A DNA stretch of 64,000 nucleotides, from NCBI RefSeq assembly GCF_014197055.1, contig NZ_JACIEW010000004.1, positions 248,001 to 312,000 of the forward strand. Reading direction: 5' to 3'. Below are positions 28,455 to 37,251 of the stretch, in pieces (the first letter of the stretch is position 1; every line of letters begins with the position of its first letter). The stretch comes from Devosia subaequoris. Its GTDB lineage: Bacteria; Pseudomonadota; Alphaproteobacteria; Rhizobiales; Devosiaceae. A model generated the notes under the pieces. That model worked only from the letters and a program-made list of their open reading frames with translations. It was not told the DNA's origin and searched no databases. Position numbers and translations under genes: made by a program.

Positions 28455-29047
28455 TGGTCCTGCCGTTCTGCCTTCAACTTGCCGACCAGTGCGGCGACTT
28501 CGGCCTCCATCTCGGCGATGGGGAGGCCGGTGTCGAAGAGCCAGTCGGCGCGTTCCTTCTTTTCGGCCTGTGGCATCTGACGGGCAAGCAGCGTCTCCAT
28601 CTTTTCCACGGTCATGCCCGGTCGGGCCAAGATACGTTCCCTTTGCACTGCCTCATCGACATAGGTCACCGCAATGCGATCAAAGCCATAATCATGGCCA
28701 CTTTCGAACAGCAATGGAACCTCGACGGCAGCCAGGGCATGACCCTGCGCTTCTGCGTCATCGAGAAAGTCAGCAATGGCGCTGCGCACCATGGGATGGA
28801 CAATGGCTTCGAGGCGCTGGAAACCAGAAGGATCGGAAGACAGGCGCCGGGCCAGCTCCCCACGGTCGATGACGCCATTGTCCGCAACGCCTGGGAAAAG
28901 CGCTCCGACCGGCGCGACAGCCGCACCCGAATAAAGCCGCGCCACCGCCTCATCGGCGGAAAACACCGGTACACCGCATTTGGCAAAGGCAGCCAGCAAG
29001 GTCGATTTGCCGGTGGCGATCGAACCTGTAACGCCGATCCTGAGCAT
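28451..29047 (-). CDS. coaE: Dephospho-CoA kinase
   Basis: 198 residues. Last step of coenzyme A synthesis, phosphorylating dephospho-CoA. N-terminal P-loop GVTGSIATGKSTLLAAF (residues 5-21), PVFSADEAVARLY, LEAIVHPMVRSAIADFL, and VEVPLLFESGHDYGFDRIAV are diagnostic. Four-base overlap with dnaQ, three bases from aroE. Confidence 0.98.
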   Translation of the reverse strand: MLRIGVTGSIATGKSTLLAAFAKCGVPVFSADEAVARLYSGAAVAPVGALFPGVADNGVIDRGELARRLSSDPSGFQRLEAIVHPMVRSAIADFLDDAEAQGHALAAVEVPLLFESGHDYGFDRIAVTYVDEAVQRERILARPGMTVEKMETLLARQMPQAEKKERADWLFDTGLPIAEMEAEVAALVGKLKAERQDQ

Positions 29048-29050
29048 GGC

Positions 29051-29881
29051 CTAGTGATCCAAAGTGGCTTCGATACGTGCCCGCAGGTCCGGCGTCACCG
29101 CCGGCTGGACGCCGAACCAGGCCGCAAATCCGGGCACAGCCTGATGCAGCAGCATGCCCAGCCCATCCACCGTGGGCAGGCCGCGCGCCCTTGCGTCGGC
29201 CAGGAGTGGGGTCTCGAGCGGACTATAGACTATATCGGTTACCAATGTGCCTGGGCGCAGCAAGCTGATATCGAAGTGATCGAAACGGGTGCCGTGCATG
29301 CCGATCGATGTGGTGTTGACCACCAGCCCGGCATGCGGTGCCGAGGCATTGATGTTCTCGAGCGTGCCGACGGTAAACCCTTCGGGACCCAACTCGCTGG
29401 CCAAGCGGTCAGCAGTCCCGCGCGTGCGATTGAGCAGGACGATGGGTATATTCCGGCTTTGCAGCGCCACGAGGACGGCGCGTGCGGCGCCACCAGCACC
29501 CAATACCAATGCGCAATCAAGACAATCAGACCAACTGGGTGCTTTGGCGTCGAGATTGCCCAGAAAGCCCAGGTAATCTGTGTTTGTGCCGTGAACCTTG
29601 CCGTCCCTGGCGACCAGTGTGTTGACCGCACCAATCTTGCGCGCCAGCTCGTCCACACTGTCGCAAAGGGCAAAGACGGCTTGCTTATGTGGAATGGTAA
29701 CATTGCCACCGGCAAATTCTCCGCCACGCAAGCGCTCGAAAAAGCTCTCCAGCGCGTCCGGCGGAACATCAATCGCTTCATAGGTGCCATCGATGCCGTG
29801 TTCGCGCAGCCAGGTCCCATGAATGAGCGGCGAGCGGGAATGGGCAATCGGATGCCCGATGACAAATGCCTTGGTGGTCAA
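29051..29881 (-). CDS. aroE: Shikimate dehydrogenase (NADP+)
   Basis: 276 residues. Reduces 3-dehydroshikimate in aromatic synthesis. Substrate site VIGHPIAHSRSPLIHG (residues 7-22), the catalytic lysine in GGNVTIPHKQAVF near residue 66, NTDYLGFLGNL, and NADP loop VLGAGGAARAVLVAL. It lies 15 bases after maf and three before coaE. Confidence 0.98.
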   Translation of the reverse strand: MTTKAFVIGHPIAHSRSPLIHGTWLREHGIDGTYEAIDVPPDALESFFERLRGGEFAGGNVTIPHKQAVFALCDSVDELARKIGAVNTLVARDGKVHGTNTDYLGFLGNLDAKAPSWSDCLDCALVLGAGGAARAVLVALQSRNIPIVLLNRTRGTADRLASELGPEGFTVGTLENINASAPHAGLVVNTTSIGMHGTRFDHFDISLLRPGTLVTDIVYSPLETPLLADARARGLPTVDGLGMLLHQAVPGFAAWFGVQPAVTPDLRARIEATLDH

Positions 29882-29896
29882 TCTTGTGTCCTTGGC

Positions 29897-30517
29897 TCAA
29901 GCCCGGGCGTTCAAAAGCTCTGGTGCGATATCGCGCAAAGCGGCCAGAAGGGGAAGCAGCGGAAGCCCCAGAATGGTGAAATAGTCGCCGGCCACGGTTT
30001 CTAACAGGCGAATAGACGGGCCTTCCAGCCGATAACCGCCGACCGAGCCAAGGCTTGCCTCCCCCTCCAGATCAAGCACGTGATCGCGTTCCTCGGCGGA
30101 AAAGTCACGCATGGTCAACTCGGCCGTCTGAAGATCGGACCAGAGCAGATGCCCGTCCCGCACCAGGGTCACCGCAGCGTGCAGCCGATGAGTCTTGCCC
30201 CGCAGGTGATCGAGCTGGGCGACGGCCTCCGCGCGCGACGCGGGCTTGTGCAAGAGTTCCAGGCCCAAAGCGAGCGTCTGGTCGGCGCCAATAACCAGGT
30301 CACCTTGCCGGCTGCTGGAAACGACTTCGGCCTTGTGCCGCGCCAACAGCAGGGCAACATCCCGGGCATCACCGCCAGCCTCAAGAGCCTGATTTTCTAC
30401 CTGGCGCTCATCGAGTTCTGCCGGCTTGGCCTCAAAACGCAATCCAGCCTTGTCCAGCAAGGCTTTGCGCGTCGCACTGGCAGAAGCGAGGATCAGCATG
30501 GGAAGCAGTTTTTCCAC
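29897..30517 (-). CDS. maf: Maf family nucleoside triphosphate pyrophosphatase
   Basis: 206 residues from GTG 30517 (ATG 30499 alternative). Hydrolyses non-canonical or methylated nucleoside triphosphates and has been linked to septum control. Signatures: LILASASATRKALLDKAGL, ELDERQV, GDLVIGADQTL with the catalytic aspartate, and GSVGGYRLEG. It is the first gene of the leftward block beside the candidate origin; a DnaA-box-like TTTTCCACA overlaps its start codon. Confidence 0.95.
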   Translation of the reverse strand: MEKLLPMLILASASATRKALLDKAGLRFEAKPAELDERQVENQALEAGGDARDVALLLARHKAEVVSSSRQGDLVIGADQTLALGLELLHKPASRAEAVAQLDHLRGKTHRLHAAVTLVRDGHLLWSDLQTAELTMRDFSAEERDHVLDLEGEASLGSVGGYRLEGPSIRLLETVAGDYFTILGLPLLPLLAALRDIAPELLNARA

Positions 30518-30737
30518 ACTGTCATCCCCAGCTCAAGACCGATCTGTGGGTTGGTCGCGCAACTTCGGATCGATGCCAAACTTGTCCCCCTTGGGTAAGA
30601 AATTGTTAACAGTTCGTCTTGAGCGCCGGTGAAAACCGGGCGTGGAAAGCTCTGGGGATATCGAAACGAACCGCGACAAAGATATGCGCAGCTTCATCCA
30701 CACCCGGAATCGAATCATTGACTCGGCAGAGGCCGGA

Positions 30738-30752
30738 TTAACCTCTCGTTAA
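30738..30752. promoter_or_regulatory. CtrA box (TTAA-N7-TTAA)
   Basis: TTAA at 30738-30741, seven bases CCTCTCG, TTAA at 30749-30752. It is the exact CtrA consensus and lies in the candidate origin, where CtrA represses initiation in Caulobacter. Confidence 0.65.
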
Positions 30753-30765
30753 TGAATTGGGCGCG

Positions 30766-30781
30766 TTAAGATTTCAGTAAC
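30766..30781. promoter_or_regulatory. Near-consensus CtrA box
   Basis: TTAA at 30766-30769, seven bases, then GTAAC at 30777-30781: one mismatch from TTAA-N7-TTAAC. It is 28 bases from the perfect box. Confidence 0.45.
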
Positions 30782-30940
30782 AGTCTGGAGCGGATTCACA
30801 CCCCGTTAACCATGGCCTGCGCGCAAGTGTCACTTCGCACTTGGATTGTGGGTGGAACGGAATTGCAGCTAAACACCGCCATAATGATAAAGAAGCGAAG
30901 CAAGAAAGACTCTTTATAGGGTTTTGGAAGGGATCAACCC

Positions 30941-31975
30941 ATGGCTCCGGTGACGCACAAACCATTGCTCGCCACAGTATTGGGACAGCGTCAGGAACGC
31001 CCCCCGATCTGGATCATGCGGCAGGCCGGGCGCTATCTGCCCGAATATCGGCAGACCCGGGCGCAGACGGGCGGTTTTCTGGAATTGTGCTACACACCGG
31101 AACTGGCAGTGGAGGTCACGCTGCAGCCGCTCCGGCGCTTTGACCTGGATGCCGCCATCCTGTTTTCCGACATTCTGGTCATCCCCGATGCTTTGGGGCA
31201 GAGCGTACGCTTTGCAACGGGCGAAGGGCCCTTGCTCGATCCGCTCGATGAAAAAGGCATTGATGGTCTGGACCGGGATCGAGCGATAGCTCATCTGGCG
31301 CCGGTCTTTGAGACACTGCGGCGGCTTCGTGCGGCCTTGCCACCTGAAAAGACCCTGATCGGCTTCTGCGGCGCGCCCTGGACAGTGGCGACCTATATGC
31401 TGGGCGGTCGAGGTTCCCCGGATCAATGGGCCGCACGCCGGTTCGCGCTGGAGCATCCTCAGGCTTTTGACAGGCTGATCGATATCCTGGTGGATACCTC
31501 GATCGATTATCTCGCGGCGCAGTTCGAAGCGGGCGCCGATGTGGTGCAGCTTTTTGAAAGCTGGGCACTCAATCTCGACGATGCCAGTTTCTTCCGCCAG
31601 GTGATGGACCCCAACCGGCGGATTGTTGAAGGATTGCGCCAGCGGGTCCCCGATGCACCGGTGATCGGCTTCCCGCGTGGCGCGGCGGGCAATCTCCGAC
31701 GTTTTTCGGAGGCTACCGGAGTTAATGCCTTGGGGATCGACTTCGCCACGCCGATCGACTTCGTCAACGCGCATTTGCCGCCGGAGCTGGCTGTGCAGGG
31801 CAATCTTGATCCGCTGCGGCTGGTCGTCGGTGGTGAAGCCATGGAGCGGCAAGCCCGTGCCATTATCGAGGGCTTCGCGAACCGGCCGCATATCTTCAAT
31901 CTGGGACACGGCATCGTCCCCGAAACGCCGATCGCCCATGTCGAGCGGCTCGTCGAACTGGTCAAAGGCGGCTAA
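30941..31975 (+). CDS. hemE: Uroporphyrinogen decarboxylase
   Basis: 344 residues. Converts uroporphyrinogen III to coproporphyrinogen III in heme synthesis. Signatures: PPIWIMRQAGRYLPEYR (residues 21-37) with the substrate arginines, ILFSDILVIPDALG with the essential aspartate, GFCGAPWTVATYMLGGRGS, and FNLGHGIVPETP near the C-terminus. GGAAGGGA lies nine bases before the ATG. It borders the candidate origin, as in Caulobacter. Confidence 0.99.
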   Translation: MAPVTHKPLLATVLGQRQERPPIWIMRQAGRYLPEYRQTRAQTGGFLELCYTPELAVEVTLQPLRRFDLDAAILFSDILVIPDALGQSVRFATGEGPLLDPLDEKGIDGLDRDRAIAHLAPVFETLRRLRAALPPEKTLIGFCGAPWTVATYMLGGRGSPDQWAARRFALEHPQAFDRLIDILVDTSIDYLAAQFEAGADVVQLFESWALNLDDASFFRQVMDPNRRIVEGLRQRVPDAPVIGFPRGAAGNLRRFSEATGVNALGIDFATPIDFVNAHLPPELAVQGNLDPLRLVVGGEAMERQARAIIEGFANRPHIFNLGHGIVPETPIAHVERLVELVKGG

Positions 31976-32005
31976 CCAGCGCTGCTGAACTGTTGAGGTT
32001 TTCCC

Positions 32006-32434
32006 ATGTATGATTGGGTAAAGGCGCTGCACGTCATCTCGGTCATCGCCTGGATGGCGGGGATGATGTATCTGCCGCGGCTCTTTGTTTATCACGCGCA
32101 GTCAGCCGTCGGTTCGGAGAAGGCCGAGACCTTTAAGGTCATGGAGCGGCGCCTTTATCGTGGCATCAACACACCGGCGATGATCGCCACCTGGTTGTTC
32201 GGGCTGTGGCTGGCCTTTGGCTTTGGCATTGTCGATTTTTCGCAAGGCTGGATGTGGCTCAAGGCAGTGATGGTGATTGCGCTGAGCGGCCTGCATGGCT
32301 GGTATGGCTCCATGCTGCGCGCCTTCAAAGAGGATCGAAACGTGCGCTCGCATAGGTTCTACCGCGCAATCAACGAGATCCCCTTTGTCATGGCGATCGT
32401 CATCGTGATCGCGGTGATCGTGAAGCCATTTTGA
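32006..32434 (+). CDS. hemJ: Protoporphyrinogen oxidase HemJ
   Basis: 142 residues, four membrane helices. Oxidises protoporphyrinogen IX to protoporphyrin IX; an unrelated replacement for HemG/HemY. The first helix carries the conserved histidine in VKALHVISVIAWMAGMMYLP, then LFVYH, and WMWLKAVMVIALSGLHGWYG contains the essential lysine. It follows hemE by 30 bases, so the two heme genes are likely one operon. Confidence 0.95.
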   Translation: MYDWVKALHVISVIAWMAGMMYLPRLFVYHAQSAVGSEKAETFKVMERRLYRGINTPAMIATWLFGLWLAFGFGIVDFSQGWMWLKAVMVIALSGLHGWYGSMLRAFKEDRNVRSHRFYRAINEIPFVMAIVIVIAVIVKPF

Positions 32435-32453
32435 GAGATCCGGTTTGCGACTC

Positions 32454-32514
32454 CGCCACTCGACCATAGGTCTCGTGGCCTTCTCGCCTCAAATCTCTCC
32501 ATCGGAGAGATTTG
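32454..32514 (+). repeat. 61-bp hairpin element, copy C
   Basis: The 35-base block 32454-32488 (ending TCGTGGCCTTCTCGCC), one base, then an 11-bp perfect stem CAAATCTCTCC / GGAGAGATTTG with an ATC loop (32490-32514). It lies 19 bases after hemJ and may end its transcript, although no T run follows. A parS-like site follows 20 bases after the stem, as behind copy A. Confidence 0.75.
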
Positions 32515-32533
32515 CCCTTCGGGACGGCTCGAA

Positions 32534-32547
32534 GTTTCACGTGAATC
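32534..32547 (+). other. parS-like site 4 (behind hairpin element C, hemJ-rho gap)
   Basis: GTTTCACGTGAATC in the rho leader region, preceded by GGCTCGAA. Same distance from its hairpin as site 2. Confidence 0.65.
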
Positions 32548-32711
32548 GATTTTCACAATTGGCTTTGAACTTGAAACGGGCAGCGGATCGCGTTACATGG
32601 AGACAAGGCATCCCCTGATTGCGCGACCACCCCGGTTGCTGCGCGGTGCCGAATATTCCCCTCATTCGACTGTCCAGTCTTATCGATATCCCTTCAGGGT
32701 CGTTTCGCTAC

Positions 32712-33977
32712 ATGCAGAATATCAAGCTCAGTGAGCTCAAGGCCAAGTCCCCGGCTGAACTCTTGGCATTTGCCGAGGAACTCGAGGTCGAGAATGCATC
32801 GACCATGCGCAAGCAGGAGTTGATGTTCGCCATTCTCAAGGAACTGGCTGCCCAGGACATCAACATCGTCGGCGAAGGCGTGGTCGAAGTGCTCCCCGAT
32901 GGGTTCGGCTTCCTGCGCTCGCCCGATGCAAACTATCTGCCCGGGCCCGACGACATTTACGTCAGCCCCAGCCAGATCCGCCGCTTCGGCCTCAGAACCG
33001 GAGATACGGTTGAGGGCGAAATTCGCTCTCCCAAGGAAGGCGAACGCTACTTCGCCTTGCTCAAGGTCTCGACCATCAATTTCGAAGATCCCGAGGCGGT
33101 TCGTCACAAGGTCAATTTCGACAACCTTACCCCGCTCTATCCCGAACAGCGTCTGCGGTTGGAACTGCCGGATCCGACAACGAAGGATCGCTCAGCACGG
33201 TTGCTGGATCTCGTTGCACCGCTTGGCAAAGGCCAGCGTGCCTTGATTGTTGCGCCACCGCGTACTGGCAAAACGGTATTGTTGCAAAATATTGCACAAT
33301 CTATCGCCACCAATCATCCCGAATGTTATCTTATCGTCCTGCTGATCGATGAGCGTCCGGAAGAAGTGACCGACATGCAGCGCTCGGTGCGTGGCGAGGT
33401 TATTTCATCAACGTTCGATGAACCGGCTTCGCGCCACGTTCAGGTCGCCGAAATGGTGATTGAAAAGGCCAAGCGTCTGGTCGAACACAAGCGCGACGTG
33501 GTCATCCTGCTCGATTCAATCACTCGCCTCGGCCGTGCGTACAACACGGTGGTGCCCAGCTCTGGCAAGGTACTGACGGGCGGTGTGGACGCCAATGCCC
33601 TGCAGCGCCCCAAGCGCTTCTTTGGTGCAGCGCGCAATATTGAGGATGGCGGCTCGCTCACGATCATATCGACTGCGCTGATCGATACCGGCAGCCGCAT
33701 GGACGAAGTGATCTTTGAAGAGTTCAAGGGCACGGGCAACTCTGAAATCGTGCTTGACCGCAAAGTTGCCGACAAGCGCGTCTTTCCGGCGATCGACATC
33801 AACAAGTCGGGCACGCGCAAGGAAGAACTGCTCGTGGAATCGGATATCCTGCGCAAGATGTATGTCCTGCGCCGCATCCTCAATCCCATGGGGACGATCG
33901 ATGCCATGGAGTTCCTCACCGATAAGGTTCGTCAAACCAAGACGAATTCGGACTTCTTCGATTCGATGAACACCTAG
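32712..33977 (+). CDS. rho: Transcription termination factor Rho
   Basis: 421 residues, full length. Hexameric RNA-dependent ATPase that releases RNA polymerase. N-terminal helix bundle [23 protein letters not shown]-binding cold-shock-like fold with [21 protein letters not shown]-loop [17 protein letters not shown] near residue 185, Walker [17 protein letters not shown], and Q/R-loop region [23 protein letters not shown] 32712 gives the conserved start; 31 upstream codons are open but not conserved. The 277-base gap before it holds hairpin element C and parS-like site 4. Confidence 0.99.
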   Translation: MQNIKLSELKAKSPAELLAFAEELEVENASTMRKQELMFAILKELAAQDINIVGEGVVEVLPDGFGFLRSPDANYLPGPDDIYVSPSQIRRFGLRTGDTVEGEIRSPKEGERYFALLKVSTINFEDPEAVRHKVNFDNLTPLYPEQRLRLELPDPTTKDRSARLLDLVAPLGKGQRALIVAPPRTGKTVLLQNIAQSIATNHPECYLIVLLIDERPEEVTDMQRSVRGEVISSTFDEPASRHVQVAEMVIEKAKRLVEHKRDVVILLDSITRLGRAYNTVVPSSGKVLTGGVDANALQRPKRFFGAARNIEDGGSLTIISTALIDTGSRMDEVIFEEFKGTGNSEIVLDRKVADKRVFPAIDINKSGTRKEELLVESDILRKMYVLRRILNPMGTIDAMEFLTDKVRQTKTNSDFFDSMNT

Positions 33978-34002
33978 GGCGTCGAAACCCAGGAGCCAAA
34001 TC

Positions 34003-35295
34003 ATGCAGGCGGGCGACACCATCATGGCGCTCTCCTCCGGCGCGTTGCCGGCAGGTGTCGCGGTCATTCGGCTCTCGGGCCCGCGCGTGCAGGAAATCCT
34101 CAAGCAAATTGCCGGGGGCGTCCCCAGTCCACGGCAAATGGCTCTGCGCAGGATCGGTGCAGGGCAAATGCTCGATCAGGGGCTGGTTGCGTTCTTTCCG
34201 GCACCGCATAGCTTCACCGGTGAAGATTGCGCAGAACTGCAAGTGCACGGCTCACCGGCCGGGGTGAGGGCAATTCTGGCTCAGCTAGCAACCCTCGGTC
34301 TGCGCCTGGCGGAAGCCGGCGAATTCACTCGCCGCGCGTTTGAAAACGGTAAGCTCGATCTGGTCGAAATTGAGGGACTGGGCGATTTGCTCAGTGCCGA
34401 AACTGAAAAGCAGCGCCAGCAGGCCCTGTCGCGTTTTGACGGCCGGCTCACGGAGAAAATCACCCAATGGCGTGAAAGTCTGCTGGATCTGCGCGCTGAG
34501 ATCGAGGCACGGCTCGACTTCTCCGATGAAGGCGATGTGCCCGAGGACCTGCCGGATCAATGGCAGCACCAATTGGGCGCGCTTGAAGCGGCCATCCGGA
34601 CGTCACTGGCCTCATTGGAAAGTGGCCGCATCGTTCGCGAGGGGATCAGGGTGGCGCTGGCGGGCGCGCCCAATGCCGGCAAATCCAGCCTGATAAACGC
34701 CCTGGCAAAGTCAGACCTTGCTATCGTGTCGGACGAAGCGGGCACGACCCGTGATGTGAGGGAAGTGCCATTGGACATCAATGGTCAACTTTTTATTCTG
34801 CTCGATCTCGCTGGCCTGCGTGAGAGCGATAGCAAGGCAGAAGCCGAGGGTGTTCGGCGGGCACAACGGGCGATAGAGACAGCCGATGTCGTACTATGGC
34901 TTTCGGCGCCGGACGTTGAAGATATCGCGCCTTCCGGTGTTTCAGGTCAACTTGTTCGCATCGGGACAAAGTCGGACCTGGGGTCGCAAACCGGCGTCGA
35001 TATTAGCATCTCAACCAAATCGTTAGACGGCCTGACAGCTCTACGGCAGCGCCTTGACGGGTTGGCGGCAAACGTCACGGGTTCAGAACCCAGCCTTGTC
35101 AGCCACGAAAGAGATCGTCTGGCGCTCAGCGGGTCGTTAACGGCCTTAGAGGAAACACGGCGAAATCTCGGAGACTGGGAATTAGCCGCCGAATCCCTGC
35201 GCAGGGCGTCTGCTGCGCTAGAGCGGCTCATCGGGCGGATCGACGCCGAACGCGTATTGGACCGGCTGTTCTCCAGCTTCTGCATCGGGAAATGA
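34003..35295 (+). CDS. mnmE: tRNA modification GTPase MnmE (TrmE)
   Basis: 430 residues. Works with MnmG to form 5-carboxymethylaminomethyl-uridine at tRNA wobble positions. N-terminal folate-binding domain (DTIMALSSGALPAGVAVIRL, APHSFTGEDCAELQVHG), helical domain, then a G domain: GAPNAGKSSLINAL (G1), DEAGTTRDV (G2), LLDLAGLRES (G3), IGTKSDLG (G4, with TKSD instead of NKxD). It ends FCIGK, keeping the conserved cysteine. Somewhat shorter than E. coli (454) within the G domain. Confidence 0.98.
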   Translation: MQAGDTIMALSSGALPAGVAVIRLSGPRVQEILKQIAGGVPSPRQMALRRIGAGQMLDQGLVAFFPAPHSFTGEDCAELQVHGSPAGVRAILAQLATLGLRLAEAGEFTRRAFENGKLDLVEIEGLGDLLSAETEKQRQQALSRFDGRLTEKITQWRESLLDLRAEIEARLDFSDEGDVPEDLPDQWQHQLGALEAAIRTSLASLESGRIVREGIRVALAGAPNAGKSSLINALAKSDLAIVSDEAGTTRDVREVPLDINGQLFILLDLAGLRESDSKAEAEGVRRAQRAIETADVVLWLSAPDVEDIAPSGVSGQLVRIGTKSDLGSQTGVDISISTKSLDGLTALRQRLDGLAANVTGSEPSLVSHERDRLALSGSLTALEETRRNLGDWELAAESLRRASAALERLIGRIDAERVLDRLFSSFCIGK

Positions 35296-35307
35296 TTCAC
35301 GTGAAAC
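35294..35307 (+). other. parS-like site 5 (mnmE-mnmG gap)
   Basis: GATTCACGTGAAAC immediately at the mnmE stop codon. One base from the symmetric core; 47 bases from site 6. Confidence 0.7.
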
Positions 35308-35340
35308 ACGCCCAAGAAGTCATCCAGCGAGCTGGCAATT

Positions 35341-35354
35341 GATTCACGTGAAAC
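35341..35354 (+). other. parS-like site 6 (mnmE-mnmG gap)
   Basis: GATTCACGTGAAAC followed by A, in the 93-base gap before mnmG. It is identical to site 5 over 14 bases and in the same orientation. Confidence 0.7.
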
Positions 35355-35388
35355 ATTGGCCTATGTCTGGCGCCTTGGAGAAATTGCC

Positions 35389-37251
35389 ATGACTGACTAT
35401 GCCGTCATCATTGTCGGCGGGGGCCATGCGGGCACGGAAGCCGCAGCCGCCTCGGCGCGCCTCGGCGTTCCCACCGCGCTGATCACCCATCGCTTCGATA
35501 CTATCGGTGAAATGAGCTGCAATCCGGCCATCGGCGGATTGGGCAAGGGCCATCTCGTGCGGGAAATCGACGCCTTGGACGGGCTGATGGGCCGCGTAGC
35601 CGACGCGGCAGGCATTCAATTTCGTGTGCTCAACCGGCGCAAGGGTCCCGCTGTCCGTGGCCCGCGCGCCCAGGCCGATCGGAAACTCTATCGGCAGGCA
35701 ATGCAGGCGACGATCTCGGCGCAGACCAATCTCGATGTAATCGAAGGGGAAGTTGACGACCTCCAGGTCACCGACGGGCGGATCAGTGGCGTCATACTCC
35801 TCGACGGTCGTCGAATCAGCACCAGTTCCGTCGTTCTCACCACGGGAACGTTTCTGCGCGGATTGATCCATCGCGGCGAAGAAACCGTGCCGGCCGGCAG
35901 GATCGGCGAAAAGCCGGTTCTGGGTCTCTCGACCCGGCTGGAAGGGTTGGGTCTGCAATTGGGTCGGTTGAAAACCGGCACGCCGGCCCGGCTGGATGCC
36001 ACCAGCATCAATTACAGGGTGCTCGAAGCGCAGCCTGGCGACAATCCGCCTGAAGCGTTTTCAGCACTAACCGCTGCTATCACTACGCCGCAGATTTCTT
36101 GCCATATCACGCGCACGACGGCTGAGACCCACCGGATCATCCAGGACAATTTGCATCGCTCGGCGATGTATTCAGGCCGCATTCAATCGCGCGGCCCGCG
36201 CTATTGCCCGTCGATCGAGGACAAGGTGGTGCGCTTTGCCGATCGGAACAGCCACCAGATCTTTCTCGAGCCCGAAGGGCTTGACGATCAAACCGTCTAT
36301 CCGAATGGACTTTCGACCTCGTTGCCGGCAGAGGTGCAGGAGGCTTTCCTCCAGTCGATGCCGGGCCTGGAATCGGTACGAATCATTCGCCCGGGCTATG
36401 CGATTGAGTATGATTACGTCGATCCGCGAGAGTTGAAGCCGACGCTGGAGGTCAGGAAGCAGCCAGGCCTCTTTCTCGCCGGCCAGATCAATGGCACCAC
36501 TGGCTATGAAGAAGCTGGCGCTCAGGGCCTGTTGGCCGGCGCCAACGCCGCATTGGCAGCCAAGGGCGAAGGAGCGCTGGTGCTGTCGCGGACGGAAAGC
36601 TATCTCGGTGTCATGGTTGATGATCTGGTAACGCGGGGGGTGAGTGAACCCTATCGGATGTTCACGTCGCGTGCCGAGTTCCGGCTGCATTTGCGGGCCG
36701 ACAATGCCGATCAACGCCTGACTGCTTTGGGGCTGGAGCGCGGGCTGGTTGGCGCGGAACGCGGCGATATTTTCTCCAAGCGCACGGCAAACCTGAGCAG
36801 CGCTCGTAGCTTGCTGCGGAGCCTGTCCGTGTCGCCTAGCGAGGCGCGCAAAGCCGGCCTGGCCGTGAATGAAGATGGCAAGCGGAGATCAGCGTTTGAT
36901 CTGCTTTCCTATCCCGATCTGGAGCTAGCTGATCTAACCAGGCTCTGGCCTGAACTGATGTCGATTGATGCGGCCGTTGCCGAACAAGTGTCAATCGACG
37001 CTCAGTATGCAGTCTATCTGGACCGACAAAAGTCCGACATCGAGGCCGTTCGTCGCGATGAGCAGCGAACGATACCAGAGGCGCTGGACTACATGGCAAT
37101 CCCGGGCCTGTCCATGGAACTGCGTCACAAATTGGCGAGCGCCCGGCCGCAAACTATTGCGCAAGCCCAGGCAATGGACGGCATGACCCCGGCGGCTATT
37201 ACACTGCTTCTGGCGGTAATTCGCCGCGGCGCCCTCTCCAAGGCAAGCTGA
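35389..37251 (+). CDS. mnmG: tRNA uridine-5-carboxymethylaminomethyl modification enzyme MnmG (GidA)
   Basis: 620 residues. FAD-dependent partner of MnmE. N-terminal dinucleotide motif [40 protein letters not shown] with the catalytic cysteine, [19 protein letters not shown], and [20 protein letters not shown] with the second active region. ATG 35389 has GGAG upstream. The gene sits next to the parAB locus as in many bacteria, and rsmG begins on the base after its stop. Confidence 0.99.
   Translation: MTDYAVIIVGGGHAGTEAAAASARLGVPTALITHRFDTIGEMSCNPAIGGLGKGHLVREIDALDGLMGRVADAAGIQFRVLNRRKGPAVRGPRAQADRKLYRQAMQATISAQTNLDVIEGEVDDLQVTDGRISGVILLDGRRISTSSVVLTTGTFLRGLIHRGEETVPAGRIGEKPVLGLSTRLEGLGLQLGRLKTGTPARLDATSINYRVLEAQPGDNPPEAFSALTAAITTPQISCHITRTTAETHRIIQDNLHRSAMYSGRIQSRGPRYCPSIEDKVVRFADRNSHQIFLEPEGLDDQTVYPNGLSTSLPAEVQEAFLQSMPGLESVRIIRPGYAIEYDYVDPRELKPTLEVRKQPGLFLAGQINGTTGYEEAGAQGLLAGANAALAAKGEGALVLSRTESYLGVMVDDLVTRGVSEPYRMFTSRAEFRLHLRADNADQRLTALGLERGLVGAERGDIFSKRTANLSSARSLLRSLSVSPSEARKAGLAVNEDGKRRSAFDLLSYPDLELADLTRLWPELMSIDAAVAEQVSIDAQYAVYLDRQKSDIEAVRRDEQRTIPEALDYMAIPGLSMELRHKLASARPQTIAQAQAMDGMTPAAITLLLAVIRRGALSKAS

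Larger units (their letters stand above)
30518..30940. other. Candidate chromosomal replication origin (oriC)
   Basis: The only gap over 300 bases, between maf and hemE. In Caulobacter and Sinorhizobium the mapped origin adjoins hemE. It holds a perfect TTAA-N7-TTAA CtrA box (30738-30752), a second near box (30766-30780), two GTTAAC sites (30605, 30805), DnaA-box-like TTTTCCACA (30510-30518) and TCATCCACA (30694-30702), each one base from TTATCCACA, a weaker GGATTCACA (30792-30800), and W-box-like TCCCCA (30525) and its complement (30653). The 30715-30785 part is locally AT-rich. No full-consensus DnaA box was seen. Confidence 0.7.
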
